From the NCBI GenBank assembly GCA_027451445.1, contig DAIDJG010000361.1, positions 1-64,000 of the forward strand: a stretch of 64,000 nt of DNA, given 5' to 3'. This stretch comes from Singulisphaera sp. GTDB taxonomy: Bacteria; Planctomycetota; Planctomycetia; Isosphaerales; Isosphaeraceae. This document shows, piece after piece, positions 46,342-55,000 of this stretch (within the stretch, counting starts at the first letter, position 1; every line of letters begins with the position of its first letter). The notes below the pieces were generated by a model that did not search any database, was not told where the DNA came from, and saw only the letters and a list, made by a program, of their open reading frames with translations. Both the position numbers and the translations under genes were made by a program.

Positions 46342-47015
46342 GGGTTTTCCCTCAAGGCGTAGCCAACGCCGCGCACGGTATGGATGAGCGCCGGTTGATC
46401 AGGGCGCTCGATCTTTTTGCGCAAAGCATTAATGTACACGTCGATAATCCGGGTCAGTGCGCCCGTGGACTCGTTCCAGACGTCCCGGGCGATCATGTCG
46501 CGGGTCACTCCCTCTTCCTTGTGGCGCAGAAGGTACTCTAGCAGCTCGAACTCGCGGCCGGTCAGGTCGAGGCGGACCCCACCGCGCCAAACGCGCCGTG
46601 CCAGCACGTCCATCTCCAGGTCGCCGGCACGCAAGTAGAGCGATCGCTCGCCCGGCTCACGGCGGAGAAGCACGCGGAGCCTTGCGAGCAGCTCGGCGAA
46701 TGCGAATGGCTTGATCAGGTAGTCGTTGGCCCCGCTGTCCAGTCCTTGAACTCGCTCTTCGACCGAATCCAATGCCGTCAGGATCAAAACCGGCTTCGCG
46801 AATCCGCCGGCGCGTAGGTCGCGCAGGACGTCGAGGCCGTGTCTCTCGGGTAACATGAGATCAAGCACGACAGCGTCAACCGCCTTCGTCCGCGCCGCCT
46901 CGTAACCCTCTTGCCCCGTCACCGCAGTGAGGACCTCATAACCCTCCGCTTCCAACCCGCGCTGAAGAGACTCGAGGTGCTTCCTCTGATCCTCAACGAC
47001 AAGGACTCGTGCCAT
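46338..47015 (-). CDS. OmpR-family response regulator
   Basis: A 225-residue two-domain regulator. The receiver domain holds Asp52 (VVLDLMLPE) as the phosphoacceptor, the acidic pocket VVEDQ near the start and the lysine in YLIKPF. The C-terminal winged helix (GGVRLDLTGREFELLEYLLRH, DVWNESTGALTRIIDVYINALRKKIE) binds DNA. The stop overlaps the kinase start by 4 bases (ATGA), so the two are translated together, and it starts 33 bases after the RND gene, which supports one operon. It probably controls the efflux genes. Confidence 0.97.
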   Translation of the reverse strand: MARVLVVEDQRKHLESLQRGLEAEGYEVLTAVTGQEGYEAARTKAVDAVVLDLMLPERHGLDVLRDLRAGGFAKPVLILTALDSVEERVQGLDSGANDYLIKPFAFAELLARLRVLLRREPGERSLYLRAGDLEMDVLARRVWRGGVRLDLTGREFELLEYLLRHKEEGVTRDMIARDVWNESTGALTRIIDVYINALRKKIERPDQPALIHTVRGVGYALRENP

Positions 47016-47048
47016 GACCGCCTCCGCAACGTCGCAATCGCCTGCCCC

Positions 47049-50000
47049 TTACGCGGACGTCGCACCCCGGCGCCCGGCGAGCACCAGGTATCCGACCGGG
47101 ATGAGCAGCCGGGTCAGGAGCATGTTGGTGATCAGGCCGCCGATGACCGCGATCGCCAACGGCTGTTGCATCTGCGCGCCCGGCCCCATGCCCAGGGCCA
47201 ACGGGACAAGCCCCAGAATCGTGCAGAGGCTGGTCATGAGGATCGGACGGAACCGGGTACGCCCGGCCTTGATCAGGGCCTCATGGAGCGGCATCCCCTC
47301 CTCGCGGAGCTGGCCGATGTACTCGATTAGGATGATTTCATTCTTTACGTCCAGACCGATCAGCAGGATTGCCCCCATGAACGACGAGACGTTGAGCGGC
47401 GTGCCGGTGATCCAGAGCGCGAACAGGGCGCTGACCAGGGAAATGGGCTGCACGAGGAAGAGCCGGATCGGCAGGATCACGCTCCGGAATTGAAACCCCA
47501 TCAAGAGGAACACGAGCGCGGCCGCCACGATCAGGACCGTCAGAAGGCTGGCGAACGACTCTTGTTGCGCCCGGTAGCTCCCCGCCAGTTCCCAGCGGTA
47601 TCCGGGCGGGAACTTCACATCGGCAAGCCTCGCGCGCAGCTCACGGTTGACCGAGCCGAGGTCGCGGCCTTCCAACTCGGCGGACACGGTGATGACGGGC
47701 TGCTGATTTTCACGCCACAGCTCGTTGGGACTCCGGAGGGTGCGGATCGTCGCCAGTTGACTGAGCGGGACGAAGCCGACCCCGGGAGCTGTCGAGGCGC
47801 TCGTGCCCCCGGCGGCGATGGTCGCCGTCGCCAGGCTGATCGGCAAGAGAGCCAGGCGCTCGCGGTCGTACCGGACCCGATCGGGGTAGCGGACGCGAAT
47901 CTTCGTCATGCGGTCCTGCTCCGGAACGGTGCTCGCCACCTGCCCGTAGAGCGCCGCGTTGAGCTGAGACTCGACATCCATCTCGGTCAGGCCAACGCGG
48001 GCGGTCTGGACGCTGTCGGGCCGGACGATGATATCGGGGTTGCCGAGATAGACGTGCGGGTTGACGTCGGCCGCGCCCGGGACCTCCTCCACAACCTTGC
48101 CGACCTGCTCGGCCAGCGTGCGGAGGGTTGCGAAATCGGGGCCGAAAACCTTGACCTCGATGGGACTGTCAACGCCTGCCAGATCGTTGATCTGGTCCTG
48201 GATCAGCGGCACGAATTCGGTCTCCAGCTCTGGAACTTCGTCCTTGAGCTCCTCGCGCAGGGCGTCGAAGAGCTCGCTGGCCGGGCGGCGTAGGCCGGGC
48301 GGCTTCAGGCTAACCAGGATATCGCCGGTGTAAGACTCCGTGGCGAAGAACCCCAACTCGGCGCCTGTCCGGCGGATATAGCCGGAGATGTCGGGCGTGC
48401 GCAGAAGCACGTCCTCAACCCGGCGCAGCACTTTGTCAGTTTGGGCCAGCGAGGTGCCAACCGGCATGTTGTAGTCGAGCACAAACGCACCCTCATCCAT
48501 ATCGGGCATAAAACCGGTCTCGATCGCGTGGATCTCAATGGAATGCGTTCCAAGCGGGATTGTCAGTCCGCGAAAGAGGACCCAGCCCGGCACCACCGCC
48601 AGGAGCGCCAGCAGCATGATCGTCTTGGGGAAGCGGAGGCCGAACTTCAACGCATGCTCGTAGACGTCCGCCAGCCGGTTGTAGACAGGGCCCGTCGTCG
48701 GCATCGGCCGACGGCCCAGGAAACGGGCGGCCAGGACCGGTATGATCGTAAGGCTGACGATCATCGAGACCACCAGCGCGACGGTCAGAGAGATGCTCAG
48801 CGATTGGAAGAACTGGCCGACGACCCCGCGGACGAATGCCAGGGGGACGAAGACGAGGATCGTCGTCAGGGTCGAGCCGATCACCGCGCCGCTGATCTCG
48901 CGACTGGCCCGGTCCACGGCAAGGTCGCCGGTCTGCCCCTCGGCCAGGTGCCGCGCGATGTTCTCGATCACGACCACGGTGTCATCGATGATCAGGCCGA
49001 TGGCCACGGCGAGGCCGCCCAGCGACATCAAGTTGAGCGTGTCTCCGGTCAGGTGCAGGAAGACAAAGCTGATGATGAGGCTGAGCGGAATCGAGAGTGC
49101 GGCGATCAGGGTCGCGCGAAAACTCTTGAGGAACAGCACCAGGACGGCCACGCTCATCAGCCCGCCGATGATGATGGCGTCGCGGACATTGGCGATGGCC
49201 GTGCGAACCAGCAGCCCCTGATCATAGATGGGATGGATCGCCACGCCGGGCGGGGCGCTCTTCGCAGCGTCCGCCAGCACCTCCTTCAGAGCGCGCGACA
49301 CGGCCAGGGCGTTGCCGCCGAGGCGGCGGAAGACGGTCAGGGCGACCGCGTCCTTGCCGTTGGACCGGATCGCCATTGTCCGGTCCTCGTGTCCGATCGT
49401 CACGCGCCCGAGGTCGCGGAGGCGGATCGACTGGCCGTTCCGCTCGGCGATGACCCGATCCTCCAGGTCGAGCGGGTCGGTCGCCAGGGTGTCGGCCAGC
49501 ACCTGATACTGAAGCGCTCCGCGATCGAGGCGGCCCACGGCCTTGAGTCGATGCTCCTTGTTCAGCCGGTCGGCCACGTCGGCGATCGAGAGGTTGGCCG
49601 AGGCGAGAGGCTGCGGATCAACCTCGACGATGATCTCGCGGACGTCGCCCCCCTGAACCGTCACGTAGGAAACGTCGGGGATGCGGCTGATTCGAGGCCG
49701 CAGGTCGTAATAGGCATAATCATGAAGTGCCGAAGGGTCGCGGCCGCCGGTGACGACGAAGGAGATGATCGGGAAGACCGAAGGAGTCTGCCGCTCGGTA
49801 ATCGTCGTCGTACCTGGCGGGAGCTGTGCGCCGACTTCGGCCATGCGGGCGCGAACATCATTGAGCGCCTGAATCATATTCGTGTCGGGGGCGAAGTCGA
49901 TCGAGAGCTCGGCTGCGCCTCGGACTGATTTCGAACGCACGCGCACCACGCCCAGGACGATGCCAACGACCTCCTCGATGGGCCGGGTCACCGCCACCTC

Positions 50001-50231
50001 GACATCCTTGACCGCGAGGCCCGGTGTCTGGGCAATCACGACGACCCGGGGAAACGCGACCTCGGGATAAATGCCGCTGGGCATGCGCAGCATTGCAACA
50101 ACCCCGAACGCAGTCAGCAGGGTCGTGGTGAGCGCAATTAGCCCAAAGAACGGCCTGGCCCGGGCGACGAGATTGATACCGCCAAACTCGTGGGGAGGAC
50201 CTTCGGTTTTCGGATCGCCGGCGAGGCTCAT
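47049..50231 (-). CDS. RND efflux transporter permease
   Basis: A 1060-residue RND pump with 12 transmembrane helices and two large periplasmic loops. The proton-relay pair is in IGLIIDDTVVVIEN (two Asp) and its partner lysine in GLDVKNEIILIEY. The start MLRMPSGIYPEVAFPRVVV places it in the AcrB/HAE-1-like branch rather than the metal-specific CusA type, but substrate cannot be told. It overlaps the adaptor gene by 4 bases (ATGA). With the adaptor and an outer-membrane channel it would drive proton-coupled export; no channel gene is nearby. Confidence 0.96.
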   Translation of the reverse strand: MSLAGDPKTEGPPHEFGGINLVARARPFFGLIALTTTLLTAFGVVAMLRMPSGIYPEVAFPRVVVIAQTPGLAVKDVEVAVTRPIEEVVGIVLGVVRVRSKSVRGAAELSIDFAPDTNMIQALNDVRARMAEVGAQLPPGTTTITERQTPSVFPIISFVVTGGRDPSALHDYAYYDLRPRISRIPDVSYVTVQGGDVREIIVEVDPQPLASANLSIADVADRLNKEHRLKAVGRLDRGALQYQVLADTLATDPLDLEDRVIAERNGQSIRLRDLGRVTIGHEDRTMAIRSNGKDAVALTVFRRLGGNALAVSRALKEVLADAAKSAPPGVAIHPIYDQGLLVRTAIANVRDAIIIGGLMSVAVLVLFLKSFRATLIAALSIPLSLIISFVFLHLTGDTLNLMSLGGLAVAIGLIIDDTVVVIENIARHLAEGQTGDLAVDRASREISGAVIGSTLTTILVFVPLAFVRGVVGQFFQSLSISLTVALVVSMIVSLTIIPVLAARFLGRRPMPTTGPVYNRLADVYEHALKFGLRFPKTIMLLALLAVVPGWVLFRGLTIPLGTHSIEIHAIETGFMPDMDEGAFVLDYNMPVGTSLAQTDKVLRRVEDVLLRTPDISGYIRRTGAELGFFATESYTGDILVSLKPPGLRRPASELFDALREELKDEVPELETEFVPLIQDQINDLAGVDSPIEVKVFGPDFATLRTLAEQVGKVVEEVPGAADVNPHVYLGNPDIIVRPDSVQTARVGLTEMDVESQLNAALYGQVASTVPEQDRMTKIRVRYPDRVRYDRERLALLPISLATATIAAGGTSASTAPGVGFVPLSQLATIRTLRSPNELWRENQQPVITVSAELEGRDLGSVNRELRARLADVKFPPGYRWELAGSYRAQQESFASLLTVLIVAAALVFLLMGFQFRSVILPIRLFLVQPISLVSALFALWITGTPLNVSSFMGAILLIGLDVKNEIILIEYIGQLREEGMPLHEALIKAGRTRFRPILMTSLCTILGLVPLALGMGPGAQMQQPLAIAVIGGLITNMLLTRLLIPVGYLVLAGRRGATSA

Positions 50232-51577
50232 TCGCGAGTCTCCGCCTGGGTCACGGACTTCGCTTCGACGAGCTTCACGGGCGTCCCCTCGGGCAGGTTA
50301 TATCCACCCTCGACGATCACTGGCTCGCCCTCCTTCAGGTCGGTGCCCGAGACGGCCACCCATCCGTCTTGCGACGTCCCGACCTCGGGATGGAGCACGA
50401 CCGACTTGCCTTCTCGGACAATGTTGAGCACGGGCCCCTCGCCGAGGTCCAGGAGTGCGGTCGCCGGGACCTGGAGGACATCCTTCCGTTCACCCACGAT
50501 GATCGACACTCGGACCGACTCCCCGAGCGTGAACCGGCCCGTCCGATTATCCACGAAAATGCGCACCGGCAGGTTTCCCGTCTGCGGGTCCGCCACTCGC
50601 CCCACGAAAGTGACCTTGCCCTCGATCGCCTCTCCCTCCTCGGCCGAAGTGTCCGCCATGTCGTCTCGGGCAACGTCAGCCCGCACGCGCGCGGACTGCC
50701 CGATGTGCACCATGGACGCGGACGAGGTCGGGAGCCAGACCGCGGCGAACACCTGCCGCGTGTCGACGACGTCGCCGATCGGGCTGCCAGCGGCGATCGT
50801 TTGACCCGGGTGGCATGTCAGACTGTCCAGCACTCCATCAATCGGCGCCCGGATCGTGTGATAGTTCAAGTTCGTCCGGGAGAGGTCGACCAGCGCGTCC
50901 GCGGTCTTGATCTTTCCCTCGGCTTCGGTCACGGCCTCCGGCCTTGGGCCAATCATCATCGCCTTCAGCGTCGCCTCGGCGGACCGCTGCTGGAGCTCCG
51001 CGCCTTCGAGCGCCTTCTGGGCGTCGTAGAGCTGCACCTTGGACGCGAGGTTGCCGTCCCGCCGGAGCGATTCCAAACTGTCGACCAGGGCCCGGGCGCG
51101 CTCGACGGCCACCCTGGCCTGGTCGACGGCCAGCTCGTTGGCCCGGCGCTCGTCGGGGCGTGGGAGCGATTTGAGCAGGGCGAGCGAGGCCGTCAATCCG
51201 TCGCGGCTCGCCGTCTTCTCCGCGAGGTCCGCCTGCGCGACCGACTTATCGAGCTCGACGATCGGTTCGCCCTTCGTCACGACTTCGCCCTGGCTGACGA
51301 GCAACTCGTGCACGTGCCCCTGGATCGCGGGGGTGAGCGTCGCGATGTGATCCGGGAGCGCCTCGCAACGCCCCAGTCCCGCGATGGTCTTCGTCAACGT
51401 CCCCTGCTTGGCCGCTTCGGCGCGAACCGTGACGTGCGCCTCATCCCCGACTGCATGCTCCTCACCCGGCGGTGCCACGTTCCCAGGAGCGCCGCAGCCC
51501 GCGCACGCCATCAGGAGAAGGGTTGCCGTCTGGCTCCACAACCGTCTCACGATCAGGCCCCTCACGCTCTTTTCCAC
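50228..51577 (-). CDS. RND efflux periplasmic adaptor (membrane fusion protein)
   Basis: A 449-residue lipoprotein adaptor. The N-terminus (LLLMACAGCGAP) is a type II signal with a Cys near residue 27-28. The barrel-sandwich/lipoyl half-motifs GHVHELLVSQGEVVTKGEPIVELD and YHTIRAPIDGVLDSLTCHPGQTIAAGSPIG flank a long helical hairpin rich in Glu/Ala/Arg, then a beta-barrel with VKVTFVGRVADPQTGNLPV. It bridges the pump and outer-membrane channel. Start is GTG at 51577. First gene of the operon adaptor, pump, regulator, kinase; a dyad at 51643-51658 lies about 66-80 bases upstream. Confidence 0.95.
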   Translation of the reverse strand: MEKSVRGLIVRRLWSQTATLLLMACAGCGAPGNVAPPGEEHAVGDEAHVTVRAEAAKQGTLTKTIAGLGRCEALPDHIATLTPAIQGHVHELLVSQGEVVTKGEPIVELDKSVAQADLAEKTASRDGLTASLALLKSLPRPDERRANELAVDQARVAVERARALVDSLESLRRDGNLASKVQLYDAQKALEGAELQQRSAEATLKAMMIGPRPEAVTEAEGKIKTADALVDLSRTNLNYHTIRAPIDGVLDSLTCHPGQTIAAGSPIGDVVDTRQVFAAVWLPTSSASMVHIGQSARVRADVARDDMADTSAEEGEAIEGKVTFVGRVADPQTGNLPVRIFVDNRTGRFTLGESVRVSIIVGERKDVLQVPATALLDLGEGPVLNIVREGKSVVLHPEVGTSQDGWVAVSGTDLKEGEPVIVEGGYNLPEGTPVKLVEAKSVTQAETRE

Positions 51578-52000
51578 GAGGTACCACGCTCACACTATGC
51601 CCTAGCGTACCTGGCGCCGGTCTGGGAAGCATGAGCGCTTCCGTTAATTCTCATTAACAGACGCGCTTGCTGTTTGTCTTTCCGTAGTGAAGTGCGTCCT
51701 GGAATTCAGATACATCGGAAGATTCAAGGACATGCACTGCGGTCTTGACATTCTCTCCCGGATCACGAAAAAACGGTGCCGAACAAATCAATTCGAAGCC
51801 AAATAGCCTCTCTGGCTCGCGCTTGCGAACCACCTGTCGTCTAGTTATAAGAAAATCAGGTCGCAATGCGATCGTGCTTCGCGGCGCTCCGGCGCGTCCG
51901 CGCGCCCAGGATCGAAGCCCGCGCCTTGTCGTCAAGGGCGCCGTGCTCGGCCGGCCCGCCAGTCACGGTTGTCCCCAGATCACACATGAGGTCTCGAGAG
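51578..52000. other. Intergenic region between efflux operon and large surface protein gene
   Basis: No gene seen. It contains the divergent promoters of the adaptor (minus) and the large protein (plus). A dyad GTTAAT-TCTC-ATTAAC at 51643-51658 is a candidate operator. Confidence 0.5.
51643..51658. promoter_or_regulatory. Candidate operator dyad
   Basis: GTTAAT (51643-51648), four bases, then ATTAAC (51653-51658), a perfect inverted repeat about 66-80 bases ahead of the GTG of the adaptor gene. OmpR-family regulators often bind repeated TTAAT-like sites; no consensus for this regulator is known. Confidence 0.45.
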
Positions 52001-55000
52001 ATGCCCGACACAACGCTCCCCCGGGACGCCTCCCCGTGGAACCTCAGCAAGTGGGCGACCGCCCGGCGCCGGCGAATGCGCGTGCCTGGCGTCGAGGCCC
52101 TGGAGGACCGGACGCTGCTCGCGGTGACGATGCTCGGCGACCTCAACCAGGCGGACGTGACGCCGATCGACCTGACCCCGAGCGGTGCAAAGCTGTACTT
52201 CCTTGTACCGGACTCGGCGGGCCAGGAGCTCTGGGTGTCCGATGGGACCCCGCAGAACACGACGGAAGTCACTCACGTCAACGCCTCGTCGTACGGCTTC
52301 AGCTCGGACCCCCTCGTGCCCGGCACGGGCGGGCGCGTCTTCTTCGCCAGTACCAGCGCGGCCGGTGATACGGAGCTCTGGGTCAGCGACGGAACGCTCG
52401 ACGGCACCGTCGCCATCACCAACCTGAACGCCGGACACGGCGGCATGCAGATCGGCGAGATCGTCCAGTCAACCTCGACGTTCTTTTCGTCCACGCCGGT
52501 TTACTTCACGGCCAACGACGGGACGCACGGCTGGCAGCTCTGGACGACGGACGGGACGACCGCCGGGACGAAAAGCCTGACGACGATCACCGCGCCACAA
52601 TTCAACTATTCGCCGACCGTGCTCGACCTGACCCCGGCGGCCGACTCGAGCGGTACGGTGTACTTCGTCGCCGACGACGCGACCACTGGCGAACAGATCT
52701 GGGACGTCTCTGCCGCGTTCGGCGGCCCGCCTACGGTCGTGCAGTTGACGTCGGGTGCGGGGATCACCGGCTCGGTCTCGGACCTGACTTACGTTAACGG
52801 GACGGTCTTTTTCCTCGTCACAAACTACATGTACTCGGCAACCGGACCGGGCACCGAGCAGAGCGTCGTCGAGCGGGTTGACAGCACCACGCCAGGCGGC
52901 GTGACCACGCTCACGCCTACCCTGGCCACCGGCCAGAACATCGAGGGTGGCTTCACGGCACTCGGGAACAAATTGGTCTTCGTCGCGTCGATCACGAGTG
53001 CCACGACCGGCCGGAAGTCGTACACCTTCGGCACGAGCGACGGGACCGTGGCAGGCACGTTCACCTCGTCGTTCCAGTCGTTCAGCAATGCCCCGGCGAA
53101 CCTGACGGCGCTCGGCAACACGTTGCTCTTCAGCGTCAACGACGGGACGACCGGGACCGAGCTCTGGGCGACGTCAGAAAGCGGGTTTGCGCAGGAGGTC
53201 GATGACCTCTGGCCGGGACCGGGTAGCTCCATTCAGGGACCGGCCCCCGGTACCCCGTACTATCCCGCTCCCAGCGCCTTCGTGAATGTCAATGGCACGG
53301 TCTACTTCGCGGCCGCCACGAGCGCGCTGGGGCTCGAGCTCTGGAAGACCGACGGCACGACGGTCTCGCTGGCGGCCGACGTCAACCCGGGCGCGGGGAG
53401 CTCGATCCCGGAGGACCTGGTCAATTTCAACGGGGTCGTGGCGTTCGTCGCCCACGACGGGACTGGCGGCAACCAGGTCTGGACCACCGACGGACTGCCG
53501 ACCGGTACCGCCGCAATCGCCACGTTCAACCCGGCCCAGACACAGGGTTCCGATCCAACTCCGCTCGGCGTGGTCAACGGCGTGCTTTATTTCCAGGCCG
53601 ACGATGGCGTGCATGGTCCCGAACTGTGGTCGACGGACGGAACCGCCGCGCACACCGCGCTGTTCAAGGATCTTACGCCCGGCGTCGATGGTTCGAACCC
53701 GAACGTCGTGCTGCCCTACGGCACGGGGTTCCTCGTTCTGGCCGGCGGCCGGGTCTGGGCCAGCGACGGCACCCCCGCCGGGACCACGCCCATCAGCCCG
53801 GCGAGCGTCACGGCCAACCCGTCCGTGCTCGTCAAGTCGGGCAATCTCTACTACTTCACCGCTCCCGGGTACAATTCGGCGGGGCAGTACGCGACGGTCG
53901 ACCTCTGGTCGACGAACGGGACTGCCGCGAGCACCCACGAGGTCGCCGTCATCGATTCCGGATCGGCGAACACCGACATCGGTGATCCGACCGATGTCAA
54001 CGGCACCCTCTACTTCACCGTCAACGCAACCGTATCGACCGGGACGCCGCCGTCCTTCCCGGGACCGACTTACGAGCTCTGGAAGTCGGACGGCACGCAG
54101 GCCGGTACCGTCCTGGTCCAGACCGGAGCGGTTTTCGATGCGGTGACCGGCATGACGTCGTTCCGGAACGAATTGTTCTTTCTGACCCAGACCGCGCTCG
54201 AAGCGAGCGACCCGGCGACTGGCTCGACGGCGACCGTTCGGCCGTCCCTCGGCTTGACGGCCGGGTTCTATGGTATGGTCACTCTCGGCGGCCGGCTGGC
54301 GTTCGTGGCGGGCAACGAGGTGTGGGTGACGGACGGATCGCCGGCCGGGACAACGATGGTCACCAACACGGCGCTGGTGAGCAGCACGTCCTCCCCCGAG
54401 TCACTCACGAGCGTCAACGGCCAGTTCGAGTTCGCCGCCGTGGACGCCACCACCGGGCTGATGGCCCTCTTCCGATCCGATGGCACGACTGCCGGCACGG
54501 CCGTCGTGCACGACTTCACGCCAGCGGCTGGATCCACCATTCAGATTTCCCAAATCACCCCGGTCGGGGCCGGGGCGTACTTCCTCGTCGATCAGTCAAA
54601 CACGACCACGTCCCAATCGTCGACGGCCCTGTGGTGGACCGACGGCACGTCCGCGCTGCCGGTGCCCGGTGCCGACTTCACGGGCGCTCCCGGGGTCGGC
54701 CTCCAGGGTATCCTCGCCGGGGGGTCGTATGTCGCCCTGGTCGGTCAGACACTCGTCTTTACAGCGGACGACGGCGTTCACGGCGCCGAGTTGTGGGCCC
54801 TGACGAACGCACCACCGGTCGTCGGCGCTATCACGGACCGGACGACCGTGACAGGTCAGACCGTGAGCTTCAGCGTCAACGCAACCGACCCTGACCCGGG
54901 CCAGACGGTGAAATACTCACTCGGGCCCGGCGCTCCCGCCGGGGCCTCCATCAACGCAACCACCGGAGCGTTCTCGTGGACGCCGACCGCCGCACAGGCG

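Noticed and set aside
53690-53710. GGTTCGAACCC, resembling a tRNA T-loop
   Set aside because: It lies in the middle of the large surface-protein gene and no cloverleaf can be drawn around it.
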